A stretch of DNA of 35,658 nt from Pelargonium cotyledonis (Eukaryota > Streptophyta > Magnoliopsida > Geraniales > Geraniaceae): positions 1 to 35,658 of the forward strand of contig JAYMTA010000186.1 of NCBI GenBank assembly GCA_036897625.1, read 5' to 3'. Under the pieces are notes generated by a model. The model worked only from the letters and a program-made list of their open reading frames with translations. It was not told where the DNA came from and searched no databases. How positions within the stretch are numbered: position 1 is the first letter of the stretch; each line of letters starts with the position of its first letter. A program made the translations under genes and the position numbers. Below, one piece after another: positions 11,472 through 22,087 of this stretch.

Positions 11472-13290
11472 TCAATGTGTAGAAAAATAATCAATACATG
11501 GATTTTACTGTTAAACACATTATTGAGGAGCTATATTTGATGCAGTTGTGAAATGCTGATTTAGCTTGCAGAATAATGATCTCTGAGAATCACAACTTCG
11601 TAGTAATTAATGAATCTGCAGTTGATTGATCCTTTGTTTGAGTACTTCCATTCATAGATAATGAAAGAAACTGAACTGAATTGGATTCACAGTTATGGAT
11701 GTATGGAATATAGTAGTGTATCGATAGTCAATAATCTGTTGACATTGCATTCATATTCTTGGAACATTTTATTTTATCAGCATTCTCGTAACATGTTTGA
11801 TTACTTGAGTTTGTGATTTATGAATCTCTTTGAGTATAGAAGATATATAAGAAAGTTTTCTTCTCTGGAGCTCCCGCCCACAGAATTATTAACTCTGGTG
11901 ACGTTTTAGAATTTTTGTTCATGAATGAGAATGAGATTCCCATTCTTCATGTTTGGATTGTGACTTTTTGGTTTTGAGAATGGTATAGGAATTATGGGCT
12001 TATTTGATAGAGATTTGGGGATTATTGTATATTTTGCTGTTGGATTATTGCTTCTCCTTGTAGATGTGATACTGTCTATTAATTGTCTGACTATTACATT
12101 TCAACTTTCATGAATGTGTTTTCTTTATTTAAGAACTTGAATGAAGGACCTGTTCTTTGAGCCATCTTAGCAATCTCTGAAGTTTTGGATTTGAGGCTTG
12201 AAACGAGTAGATGGGGCTTGAAATGTGGCTTGCACCATCAGCTTGTATGATTACAAGATTAGTGTTTTTGTTCCGGTTTGAGGAACTGTGGATAAGGGCA
12301 ACTCGGCTAGTACATTTCAATTTTCATTACTTTAGTTCGTTGCGACCTAACAATCTTAGCTTGTGGCCCTTCTTTAGAGAACAATCCTGGTAGGCAGTGA
12401 CATGACACGAGACGTTGTACATACTACTTTGGTAAAGCACATGCAGGGTCGTCTTTTCGGGTAAACATTTACCATGTTTAGAATTTGAATTCAACACTCT
12501 CATTTGTCTCACTTCTTTAAGAATTTCATTCATGCCCTTTTCTTCTCTACGATCTGTCTATCACTTGTCTAATGTCACTCTCTCACTCCACAGTCTTATT
12601 CACAGTAACAGAAGTTTTGATGTTTTCGATAAATACAAATCTGACTAACCTTGATGTTTCTTGATAATGACGATGATCTTGGCCTTTTGCTGGAGGAGCT
12701 TCCAGAGGATGCTAAGTGAAAGAGTGGCATTTTGTGGATTTTTGAAAGTTGGCAAAGGTGGAAAAACTCCACAGTTTCAGAAAGTTGCGAAAGGTAAAGC
12801 CCATTATTTGTTGAATTTTTTTCCCTAGCTTCTTCCATGTATAGTTTATATTACTAATGATAGTTAATATTCAGAATATAGAAGTGCTAACAAAATCCAA
12901 TAACAGGCTAATTGGTGTTTGCTCCGTTTTTGCATACCAACCGAGTCATATGCTCACATGCATGAATCCACACTAACTGATAGGATAGTGCATCCACATG
13001 CATGGGACCCTCTCACAGCATTTATCTTTTACATAGTGTTCAAATGTGCGAACCCTTTAACCATGGGTACTGAGGGCAACTACTATCTTTGAAGTTACAC
13101 TCCATGTGGGTATATGAAATGGCTAGGAGCCTAGGGGTAGATAGGCCTTTGCCGTAGATACTTTTGTCCTCGAATATGTACAGAGAACCCAATTAACGCT
13201 TAAATATGCATTTTGATTTATCCCCATGAGTCGAAAAAGACGCATCATGAAATTAATGATTGGTGTATGGACCCTCATCAAGCATATTGC
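11472..13290. other. Intergenic region between acylphosphatase and SAUR
   Basis: The start is probably acylphosphatase 3' UTR. No further gene was recognised; short open frames on both strands overlap each other and show no family motif. tgtctc, an auxin-response-element core, occurs at 12505-12510, and catgcatg-type RY motifs occur near 12957 and 12998, upstream of the SAUR gene. Confidence 0.45.
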
Positions 13291-13299
13291 CTATATATA
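13291..13299 (+). promoter_or_regulatory. TATA-like box of the SAUR gene
   Basis: ctatatata lies 27 bp before the chosen SAUR ATG. If it is used, transcription would begin within a few bases of 13326, giving an extremely short leader or making 13341 the functional start. Inferred from sequence only. Confidence 0.4.
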
Positions 13300-13325
13300 G
13301 TGCTAGTAAAAGATTGTGCGAGGAT

Positions 13326-13604
13326 ATGAGGAAGGGAAGTATGGGGTATATCAGATCCTTCATGGAGAAGCTACAAGCTAGCCTCTCACACCCCAAAAAG
13401 GTGAAGGAAGGGCACTTCGTGGTAATTGCAACCCAAGGTTGGAAACCGGAGAGGTTTGTCATTGATTTGGGTTGTCTCAACAATCCGGAGTTCCAGAAAT
13501 TGCTGAAGCAAGCCGAAGAGGAATTTGGGTTCTCTCAGGAAGGCATGCTCGCAATTCCTTGTAAACCGGATGAGTTGGAGTACGTTGTTTGTAAGAGAGA
13601 TTAG
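13326..13604 (+). CDS. SAUR-family small auxin-up RNA protein
   Basis: SAUR proteins are small, rapidly turned-over regulators of auxin-driven cell expansion; many inhibit PP2C.D phosphatases and so activate the plasma-membrane H+-ATPase. This single-exon gene encodes 92 aa from the ATG at 13326. The SAUR core is clear: GHFVVIATQGWKPERFVIDL, then LNNPEFQKLLKQAEEEFGF, then GMLAIPCKPDELEYVV near the C-terminus. Lack of introns is typical. The frame stays open upstream to an in-frame GTG at 13260 without a convincing ATG, and a TATA-like ctatatata at 13291-13299 lies in that upstream stretch, so I use the ATG at 13326; Met at 13341 (MGYIRSFMEK) is the alternative. The family is certain, the exact start is not. 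There is no nearby tandem SAUR copy. Confidence 0.9.
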   Translation: MRKGSMGYIRSFMEKLQASLSHPKKVKEGHFVVIATQGWKPERFVIDLGCLNNPEFQKLLKQAEEEFGFSQEGMLAIPCKPDELEYVVCKRD

Positions 13605-14934
13605 CCAGATAGATGCATTTTTTGTCATTTTTCTCACCTTCCCAACTATTTCTTTGTTATATTGATCTCTACTTCATTTTATTTGGTGTCTGTTAGTTAA
13701 ATGATCTAATTCACTCGGGTTTCTTCTGATTTGTTACCGCCACATTAGTTTGATCCTGTCTGGTCTGTTACTGAAGATTACTCTGCCTCTCGAGTTCTGA
13801 ACTGTCAAAAAACAAGACGGTATCCAAAGTTTGAGCGGACAACTATGCAGCACAGAAGAGATGCTTTAATTTCTTGCATCGTAGTTGAACAGGATCTACT
13901 GGACAACTATGTAGTACAGAAGAGAAACTTCAATTTCAGACATTGATCACTTGTATTTTTTTAAAAAAATTTATGAACTTGTAGGTAACTACTAATGATG
14001 ATTTGTAGTGTAAGTTGCGCATGTGAACTAATCATTGATTTAAATCTTAGATGTGCAGTTCTATCCCGAACTTGCACTTCCAAGATTTATATTGTCTTAA
14101 GTGCTCGTTTTCTCGGCCTGTGGGTATTGGCATTGATAACAAGGTTCATGGAGCAACATTTAGGGTTTGTGGCCTCGCTAGAAGCGGCAATGGTGCTTGC
14201 GTGTAGGTCCATCAATGAGTGATTTGCATGTTTAGTAGCATCTCTTAAAAACTTCCCTTGGACGACGCCAAATGTTTTATCATGAATATCAGGTTGTTCG
14301 TCTTCCTTTGATTTGAGGTTTTTCAAAGGTATCTGCACAAATGACCACATAGGGGATGATGCCATCGGGCCACTTAGAGAGAGAGAGTAAATGAGAAAAG
14401 AAAACATTGCCCTCCCGTTAACCCGGGAACGATATTTGTGGGGCCCACATTGGACCCTTTACTATATGGCAATACGTTTATCCACGACCGGGAGTCTCTA
14501 CTTTGGCCATATAAAGCTACAACTGTTTCGCGATCGACACAAAGATACCTTAAACTTGGTGTAATAAACATATTAAGTTGAATGTCATGTTCTTTTGCCT
14601 CCATTACAAGACTAGGGCCTAACCATCTGCACTCAAATCACAAGCTTGAAAACCTACTATGCATAACAATAGTTCAACATATACAAACTGCAGTGATCAT
14701 TTACATATAAAGGATTACAATTTACAAACCATATATATCATCCATAATTTCACATTACGGTTCAGTACATTTATGATTTGCTTCCAGTGAGAATGGATAA
14801 ATATTTCTTTACATATTTGTACGTAATATAACATAATGTGCCATCCTAGCTGTAATTGAGCTAATTGCAGATTATGCAGTAGATTGGACACTGCAAAATA
14901 GTAGTGAACAACTTGTGTTGTATCCACAGATTCA
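13605..14934. other. Intergenic region between the convergent SAUR and lumenal protein genes
   Basis: Holds the 3' ends of two convergent genes. An imperfect direct repeat of about 35 bp, starting ggacaactatg, occurs at 13837 and 13901. No other gene was recognised; the 106-codon minus-strand frame at 14087-14407 has no identifiable homology by eye. Confidence 0.45.
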
Positions 14935-17473
14935 TTACTTTACCTCGGAGCAGTTGTTTGACCCCACAGGTTCTCTTAAGCAATTGGATATAGCCATAAC
15001 TGCACTTTCGATGGATGCATCTTCTCCCTGTATCAGGTGTCAAGATATCATGAAGCTATTTTCTAAAAGAAGAAGAAGAAGAATGTATGGTTGTTCGGAC
15101 TAACAAGGAAACTTCACCTTCTCTTTCCAATAAAACATGTTTCCATATTTCCCGGCTAAACGGCTCCAGAAGCTGCGAGGGATGTCTAGATCCACTGTAG
15201 CCCCCACATTGAAATTTAGTATATTTCCTGGTTAAGAGATCAAATTATCAATCATCTATGGATAATGAGGTTCAAATTAGAGAGAAGTAGCTTAAGTCGC
15301 TTACCTACTATGTAGATACGGGACACAACACGACATGGATAAGGCGGCACAACTTTTACAAAATCAGACACATTATGCAAAGAATACTTATACTTCTTAT
15401 ATTAGTGCATATGAGTTGCATCAACTCATGTTTGTCAACGTGTTCTAGAGTGTCAAACTCGTTCAATCTATTCATTTCTAGAAGACAATGAGGACTGCAT
15501 AAAATGTTTGACACGTGTCCTCTAAAAAAGACAAAGACAACCTATGAGAATGTATCTGCATCATAGCTTACCAAAGTTGGGGTCCGCCACAAAGACAATA
15601 GTTCTATCATCCACTTGCCAAAAATCTCTAATCGCCAACCCTGAATAATTTGTAAGTCATTATGACCCATATAATTTGCATAATAACAGCAACAGATAAA
15701 ACCAGTTAAATTTCAGCATATAAACACTAAAAGGGGCAAGCAGAAAGCAAACCTGGTGTATCGGGATAGTTCTGGGCAAGAACTCTCAGCTTAAATCCAG
15801 TATCCTTTTCAATGTCAGCTATTTCCCGGGCAAGTCTCTGCTCCTGTACAGTAACCATACAGCTATTATACAAATTCAGGAAAGACCAAACTATTGCCTA
15901 GACAAGCCACACCAATAGATGTGCATGAAGCCTTCTGCGAGTGTAGAATTGGATACAAAATGCTAAATATTTCAGCAAGATAATGTCAGCTTTGTAAAAC
16001 CCAGTTAGGATTTGTATATAATTATTATTAAGGATCAAGAAAACTAGCTTTAAAATTGATATGCTAAAAACCTAATAGATTGACAAAATTTGGCATTTCT
16101 CATATATGAGATCTTTAACACTGTCAAAGTACAGGATAATTATACGAAACAGTTGCAGCAAATGTGTAAATGTGCCTCTACGGTTGTAGGCAGCAACCAT
16201 CATTGCCTTGTAGAGTCAAATAAAGACATCAATTTAGAGCATCAATATTTTGATATTACTAAAATTAAAAGTTATAAGACCAGATGACGCAATAATGCCT
16301 AATTCGAAGCATGAAGATGACCTTCCACCAAATTGGTGTACTCAAATTTTATTACTCCCTCCGTCCAAAAATGAGTGATTCTCTTAGGGTAAGTTAGTTG
16401 TGTATGAATTACGAATAGTATTCCTATTTTTTGAGTCTGTTATAACCATGCTCATGAGAATGCAAGAGAAAATGCACAAAACTAGCTAACTTCTCATTTG
16501 TTCTCAAAAAATATATCAACACTCATTTTGATACATATGAAGTCTAATAAAGGAAGAGCTTAGGTGCACAACGTACTTAAAAGGCGACTCCAGGTCCATA
16601 GCTGCTTGTCTAGATCAATTCTGAATACTCAACTATACATTTTTATTTTCACACATTCTTCAATTATAGAGCAAGAGTCGCAACCAAAGAGTTATCGGCT
16701 AAGGCTCATTCATGAGATATCATCCTCTCATTCAAGCAAATACAAATCCTAAATCGTGAGATATCAACCTCTCATTGGCTTGAAAGAGTCTCAACATACA
16801 ACTCATTTTGGCTTAAATTTTTCTTCTCTTTTCTTCAATATTCGACTAAACATTTTTATAGTCCGGCTATGCCATTTCTATGCTTCCTCGTGACTTTGGA
16901 CAATAATAATTTTGCCCTATACTATAAAAAGCTCCAAAATTTAGCTTCTCTAACAGATCCTCAACTCATCCCCTAACTTACCAAACAAACCCACTAAGCT
17001 ATGAAAATGGAGAACAATAAGTAAAATAGAGATAGTACAACAAATTATCCACAAACCTGTCCATTAGAGAGGAAACCAGCTACATCAATCACAGGAGTGT
17101 ACTCTTTAGGAAGCAATTCTGGCTTGTTAACCCCAACTTTTGCATCTGCAAATTCAACACCTACAGCAAAAGATAGATTTTTGTACAAAAACACCTAAAG
17201 ACAATGAATGGCTCTTCCTATGATGAAATTTGAAGCCAATTACTGACCTGCGAAAGCTAATCCAATCGCGAGAGTTCCCGAGAGCACTAAATTCTTGAAA
17301 GATTTGGAGCAAAGAGGAGCGACCCGTTCTCTGAAAGTGGTTGATTTTGAGTTGCGCGGAGGAGAGAGACGAGCCGAAGCCACCGTAACGCGAAGACGTT
17401 GGCGCGAGCTTGGTGGTGGTGTTGCAGGTAATGTGAGATGTGAAGAAGCAATCTTGAGATTGAGAAGCGACAT
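14935..17473 (-). CDS. Thylakoid lumenal 15.0 kDa protein 2-like (TPM-domain protein)
   Basis: Six exons on the minus strand, 17473-17248, 17160-17057, 15843-15753, 15640-15572, 15227-15118 and 15027-14935, join in phase through GT-AG introns and encode 230 aa. I recognise it as the homologue of Arabidopsis At5g52970. Conserved blocks are GVNKPELLPKEYTPVIDVAG, LAREIADIEKDTGFKLRVLA, DFWQVDDRTIVFVADPNFGN, LNFNVGATVDLDIPRSFWSR and AVMAISNCLREPVG. The N-terminus is bipartite: a Ser/Arg-rich stromal transit peptide (1-60), a hydrophobic segment NLVLSGTLAIGLAFAG (61-76), then ADA (80-82), a likely lumenal processing site giving a mature protein of about 148 aa. No twin-arginine pair precedes the hydrophobic stretch, so Sec import is more likely. 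The precise biochemical role is unknown; related TPM proteins act in photosystem II maintenance. A GTG nine codons upstream is in frame, but the ATG at 17473 is the plausible start. Confidence 0.93.
16355..16542. mobile_element. Degraded Stowaway-like MITE in intron 2 of the lumenal protein gene
   Basis: The left end ctccctccgtccaaaaatg follows a TA and is a typical Stowaway (Tc1/mariner) terminus. The right side keeps the complementary cactcattttg core at 16520-16530, but the terminal bases have diverged. It is about 190 bp, non-coding, and sits within the 1.2 kb intron between coding exons 2 and 3. It is probably an old, immobile copy. Confidence 0.6.
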
Positions 17474-18494
17474 TTTCTCCAACCACTCTTCGCGGCCCAC
17501 GATCTAGTGCTGTGAAACTAGCGTTGCAATTTCGGGGTTCGGGTTGTGCATCGTGAGATTAGAAAGAAAATAATGTGAAAAGACGAGCACTCGGTAGCGT
17601 GTATAAGTTGAATGACAGTGTGCACGAGTAAAACAGTTTGATTTTCGAATCTGTCTGGCGATCGATCGAAATGGTACTTGAAGGACCCGAACATTTATTA
17701 AATGAGCTTATTTGAACAATATTTAAGCGGGCATAAGTGATGTATCGCAAATATAAAATCATAAATTAGTTTGACGAATAACAATATGACACGTGATACT
17801 TTAAAAGACTCAAATAAAAATTATTCTTTTAAACAGCTAGGACGGGTAGCGCTCGCCTCATGGAGGCTCGTTCTTAAAGTCCTCGCTTGAGAAGGCCAAG
17901 CATCTAGTGATTGGCTCTATGATGTGCCCAAAGAAGATCATTGTCAAACTGAACAGAATCATCACAAAATGGGATGAACTTGTGCCCTACAACTTTATGA
18001 GACAATGTTCGTCCATCCACGCCATTTCATCCGTTTGTATCGTCACACATCATTCTAGTTACGTGACTCTTATATGGCCTTGAGGGCATCAGATCTCTCA
18101 AACAACAGTCTAGATCTCAACAAAAGGACAACGAAATTATAGAGAATAGCCATACGATATCCACATGAATAACTCTTGGCAAAGAAATGACACAAGAACA
18201 CTAGCTAAAAGTGTAGGTGCCACTATGAGATCCATTTCAACCCACGATGTTTAACTTTCAAGTGAAAGTTTCAAAACTCACACAAATAGTTAGAACTTAA
18301 GACTACGGTCTTGTAGCGGACGTCACATTAATAGTCAATCACAAGACGCCACATCAACCACCAGAATATGAAAATGTTGAGACATGAACTTTTATTAGTA
18401 TATCAAATTGCTTGCAGTAAACTTCACATTTGTGTGAAAATTAGATGGGTCGACCTGCTCCAACGGTCAGCTACTGCTCAGCTAGTTCCACATC
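17474..18494. other. Divergent intergenic region, lumenal protein gene / TAF8
   Basis: Contains the leader and promoter of the minus-strand lumenal protein gene near 17474-17600 and the distal TAF8 promoter. Nothing else was recognised in 17650-18400. Confidence 0.45.
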
Positions 18495-18504
18495 GCCACG
18501 TGGC
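18495..18504. promoter_or_regulatory. G-box palindrome upstream of TAF8
   Basis: gccacgtggc is a perfect 10-bp palindrome with the CACGTG core bound by plant bZIP and bHLH factors. It lies about 90 bp upstream of the TAF8 TATA box. Function is inferred. Confidence 0.5.
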
Positions 18505-18594
18505 AAGATCCCAGCGCGTACTCAACAACGAACGCCCAAGCGCGTGGAGCACAAACATTTCGTCCCCTGTTTGTCACGCCAATTCACAACGGGC

Positions 18595-18604
18595 CTATAA
18601 ATAA
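18595..18604 (+). promoter_or_regulatory. TATA box of TAF8
   Basis: ctataaataa is a near-consensus plant TATA box. Transcription would start around 18625-18640 in the sequence beginning ctcagtctcagg. It faces the TAF8 gene and is head-to-head with the lumenal protein gene about 1.1 kb away. Confidence 0.55.
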
Positions 18605-18887
18605 ACAACACTGCTCTCAGTCTCAGGACCCAACATCACTCGCATCCATCGACCCCTCAGGTCATTGTCTCTTGTTTCTTGATCCATCCTCCTCTGCGGC
18701 CTCGGGTTTATCCAATTTTGAATTCCCAATCCTCTCTCTTCACTCGCAACCCTAGTTTCGTTCCCTCTCATTGCATTGCGATCCGCAGAATACAGAGTTC
18801 GATCTTTTTTTTTTTTTTTTTTGAGTTGCGAGCTCTGAATGTTGGGAAATGGCTGGAATTGACAATTGAAGAACTTGGATTTTGCTG

Positions 18888-19138
18888 GTATGTATGAAAG
18901 AACCAATCTTTGTGTAGTTTTCTTGTGAATTTGTGTTTTTTTTTTCCTGGATGTTTGCGAATTTCAATTGGTGGCATTCTAGGGTTTACTGAAATTAGCT
19001 CAAGATTTGTTTTCTATTTGTTTGTTGGGTTTTTGCGGGGAAATAACTGAAATTCGAGTTCTTTGATATATTTATAGCTCAATCTGGAACTAAATTTTTG
19101 TTTTGGGTTTTACTTCTTTTTTTTTTTTTTTTTTCTAG
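18888..19138 (+). other. Probable 5'-leader intron of TAF8
   Basis: A good donor (gctg|gtatgt) at 18888 and an acceptor after a long T tract ending ctag at 19137-19138 bracket an intron of about 250 bp between the TATA-proximal leader and the coding exon. Two long T runs lie in or near it (18806-18822 and 19116-19134). Predicted from splice signals alone. Confidence 0.5.
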
Positions 19139-19157
19139 TTGATTTGGTGATTTTGGG

Positions 19158-19297
19158 ATGAATTCTTGATACTTCTGGCGGGAAATCATTGCGGGAAGGG
19201 ACAGGTTTTATGGGGTGAATGTGAATGACGCTGGTTTTAAATGATATGTGGGTTTGAATATGAACCATGGAGGTGCGGAGAGTACGAGAGACAATGA
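19158..19297 (+). promoter_or_regulatory. Cluster of upstream ORFs before the TAF8 start
   Basis: Between the predicted leader acceptor and the TAF8 ATG (19260) there are several upstream ATGs: 19158-19169 (3 codons), 19210-19218 (2 codons), 19219-19224 (ATG followed directly by TGA), 19225-19257 (10 codons, ending just before the main ATG) and 19241-19297 (18 codons, overlapping the main start). If this leader is used, translation should be strongly dampened or conditional. Confidence 0.5.
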
Positions 19298-20366
19298 ACA
19301 TGGGCTCGTGTCGAGGAGGGTTGGAGCCAGAGACTTTGCTCGTGCAGTGGCGAAGGTTGCAGTGGCACAGATATGTGAGAATGTGGGGTTTCAGGGATTC
19401 AAGGAGTCTGCATTGGATGCTTTTACTGAAGTCGCAATTAGGTTTCTTTGTGATTTAGGGAAGAATGCTAGGTTTAGTGCTAATTTAGCTGGTAGGACAG
19501 AATGCAGTGTGTTTGACATTATTCGAGGGTTAGAAGATTTGAGAACGTCTGAAGGGTTTTCGGTTTCAGATGCATCAGAGGTTAAGGATTGTCTTGCTAG
19601 TTCGGGGACTGTGAGGAAGATTATTCAGTATGTGAGTTTGGCGGAGGAGGTTCCCCACGCTCAGCCAGTGCCACAATTTCCTGTAATGAAGAATCAAAGA
19701 ATGATCCCTAGTTTTATGCAAATTGGTGAAACGCCGCCTGGAAAGCATATACCCGCTTGGTTGCCTGCTTTCCCTGATCCCCATACATATATTCATACAC
19801 CCATGTGGAATGAGAGGGAGACGGATCCTCGTACAGATAAGATTGAGCAAGCAAGGCAGCGGAGAAAGGCAGAGAGATCCTTGCTGAGTTTGCAGCAGAG
19901 GTTGGCATCTAGTGGTTCTGTGGGAACTTCAACTTTGGCACTACAGGGTGATAAGATGAAGGATTCTAAAACAGCTGGACGCAGCATTGACTCCCCTCTT
20001 CAGTTTGGGGAGGAGGATGTATCTGTAGTTGAGTTGCCAAGTAAGCCTTCTGATGAAACAGCAGGTGAGGACCATGTTTCTGTGTTAGAGGCATTTGCTC
20101 CTGCCATTGAAGCGGTGAAGAATGGGTTTTGTGATGATGGTGATGGTGGGAGAAAATTTCTGTCTGACAAGAGGCCTACTGTTTGTTTTAAGTTAAAAAC
20201 TGGTAAAAAACTCGTGGGTGAATCTTTGGATTTGAACCTTAAGAACAAGGGTGGAAGACCAGTTACTTGGATTGCACGGGATGACGAGAAGGATGACAAG
20301 AAGAGGAGAGCTGAGTACATCCTTAGACAATCTATGGAAAATCCACATGACCTCATGCAGTTGTAA
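19260..20366 (+). CDS. TAF8: Transcription initiation factor TFIID subunit 8 (TAF8)
   Basis: TAF8 is a TFIID subunit that pairs with TAF10 through a histone fold and contacts TAF2 in RNA polymerase II pre-initiation. This single coding exon encodes 368 aa. The bromodomain-associated histone fold spans about residues 24-96 (DFARAVAKVAVAQICENVGF ... AFTEVAIRFLCDLGKNARFS ... FDIIRGLEDL). The TAF8 C-terminal domain follows at about 145-185, with GKHIPAWLPAFPDPHTYIHT as the diagnostic segment, then a basic helical stretch (EQARQRRKAERSLLSLQQRL). The C-terminal third is of low conservation and ends PHDLMQL. The length is close to that of Arabidopsis TAF8. The frame is open four codons upstream to a GTG, but the ATG at 19260 is the natural start. 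The gene has a TATA promoter, a predicted leader intron and multiple uORFs. Confidence 0.95.
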   Translation: MNHGGAESTRDNEHGLVSRRVGARDFARAVAKVAVAQICENVGFQGFKESALDAFTEVAIRFLCDLGKNARFSANLAGRTECSVFDIIRGLEDLRTSEGFSVSDASEVKDCLASSGTVRKIIQYVSLAEEVPHAQPVPQFPVMKNQRMIPSFMQIGETPPGKHIPAWLPAFPDPHTYIHTPMWNERETDPRTDKIEQARQRRKAERSLLSLQQRLASSGSVGTSTLALQGDKMKDSKTAGRSIDSPLQFGEEDVSVVELPSKPSDETAGEDHVSVLEAFAPAIEAVKNGFCDDGDGGRKFLSDKRPTVCFKLKTGKKLVGESLDLNLKNKGGRPVTWIARDDEKDDKKRRAEYILRQSMENPHDLMQL

Positions 20367-20650
20367 ATTAGTTCATTGATTGACTTTCTTGCGGGAAATT
20401 GTTGTACCTATTCAGAGTTGATTGTTGCAGTGGCCATGGGTTCTCGAAAAGGACTTGTCGCTTAGTAGGAGACTAGGAGCATTATACATTTTTTGCATTG
20501 GATACTACAATGACATTATTGTAGCCTCTCGTTTACTGGTTGAATTGCAACTGTTTGACTGTATCTGTAGCAGCAAGAAATGTGATAATGCATAAAGACA
20601 CTCATTCTTATCTGTTTTCTTTGCCACGTCTTGAAGATTTTCTGTCCTCT

Positions 20651-20836
20651 CTACTAGCAACTGTTCAATTGATAAATTGAGAATAGATGTAATAGACATT
20701 TATAACTGATATCGATGATCTGGCTTATGCGGTCTTCTTTCTTCTTTTCTACTAGCAACTGTTCAATTGATAAATTGAGAATATAGATGTATTACACATT
20801 TATAACTGATATCTATGTCGTGGCTTATGCGGTCTT
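20651..20836. repeat. 98-bp tandem duplication downstream of TAF8
   Basis: Two copies start at 20651 and 20749, each beginning ctactagcaactgttcaatt and ending near cttatgcggtctt. They differ by a few substitutions and small indels. They lie about 285 bp past the TAF8 stop and may be part of its 3' UTR or just beyond. Confidence 0.85.
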
Positions 20837-20854
20837 AAATCTTGGAGACATTTT

Positions 20855-21110
20855 TGTTGTAGCATACACAGTTTTAGATATCTGAGCTCACATAAACTTG
20901 TGCTGTCAGCACAAGTTTATTCTGAGTGCTGACATTTTGTTGTGCAATAGCCCACACAGTTTTTTAGATATCTGAACTTGCATTGCTGAATCTTTGTTGT
21001 ACAGTAGCATAGCTGAACTTGCATTGCTGACAGGTTTGTTGTACAGTAGCATACACAGTTTTAAATACCTGAACTCACAGTCTTATGCTCTCAGCACAAG
21101 GTTCACAAAT
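20855..21110. repeat. Degenerate repeat array past TAF8
   Basis: Imperfect repeats built on ttgttgtacagtagcatac, acacagttttagatatctga and aacttgcattgctga recur at irregular spacing. An embedded inverted repeat, acttgtgctgtcagcacaagt, at about 20897-20917 could form a hairpin. No coding potential is visible. Confidence 0.65.
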
Positions 21111-22087
21111 TGTCATGCTGCACTCTGTTGTTCATCTGTTTGGTATTGTTTCTAGATTCCAAGCCATGGAGTTTGTTTGCAATGTAGACTGGAAAAATGA
21201 CTTAGAAATCTAGAATAGTCTTGTAGAATGTGAATTGATGGGTATGAAAGGCTTTTTGAACAATTTTTTTTTGAGTGTTTCCATGGATGTGGAACTGTGA
21301 CATATGTTATACAAGTGACATTTTTTTGTGCATAGTTGTCATGATCCATTCAAGTTATGCAATTGTCTAACTCTGACTTACAAATGGTCGAGGAATAGCA
21401 CATTGAAAAGATGTGAAGTCCGTCCCTAATTGGCCTTCACGGCTTCACTTATAAGGTTATACTTTGGGTTTCGGGCAAAATTTATCATGGCGGTATCAGA
21501 GCTGATTTTGCCATTTTGGTGGCCTACTGATCCGTTTGTCTTACCGGATCAGTTCTCTTATCCAACCAACTTAAGTTTTGGGGTTAAAGCCTTGTCTATT
21601 CCTATGATCTCAAGTTTTCCAGTAGTAGAACTTTTGGTTTCAGAAATGGTGTACTAATGTGCACAATGTCTCCTGCAATTATTTGTTATGTTAACCTGTA
21701 AACAAAAGCAGTGTTCAAAAGAATGACACAATTTCCCTTATTGTTATGCTTTGTTGTGAGACATGTCCAGAGTCTAAATGAAGAGAGTACTTGACTAAAA
21801 TGTCCATGTCATCAATAGTTCATTTGAAACAAAGCTTAATTATTGCAGGGTTGATTCCTAATTTGTCCTTAAAAATTCAACAAAACAAGATTCATAATCA
21901 TCAAGCAGGCACAAAAAAAATGTATAGCTAAGTTCCATAAGCAGATTACAAAGTGTAAAATGTCAACAAGTGTGGACTATAGAATTAAAATTGTCACCAA
22001 ATACATTTATTAGGTTCGAGAAAGGACACAAAAATGGAGTTCTCGTCAAATGAACTCCAAGATGATGATTCACTTGAATGCAAGACT
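21111..22087. other. Intergenic region between convergent TAF8 and EMC5
   Basis: No gene seen. It contains the PBS-like motif described separately. The segment just before 22088 is presumably EMC5 3' UTR. Confidence 0.45.
21475..21545 (+). mobile_element. Possible LTR-retrotransposon fossil fragment (PBS-like motif)
   Basis: cggtatcagagc at 21491-21502 closely matches the initiator-Met tRNA primer-binding site (tggtatcagagc) that follows the 5' LTR in many plant LTR elements. No gag or pol coding and no paired LTR is visible nearby, so this would be a very old remnant, or chance. Confidence 0.3.

Noticed and set aside
12129-12838. Several short frames on both strands between acylphosphatase and SAUR, including a 22-codon acidic one at about 12652
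   Set aside because: They overlap each other, none shows a family motif, and no splice joins give a recognisable protein.
14087-14407. 106-codon minus-strand open frame
   Set aside because: No recognisable motif, and no conserved splice partners nearby.
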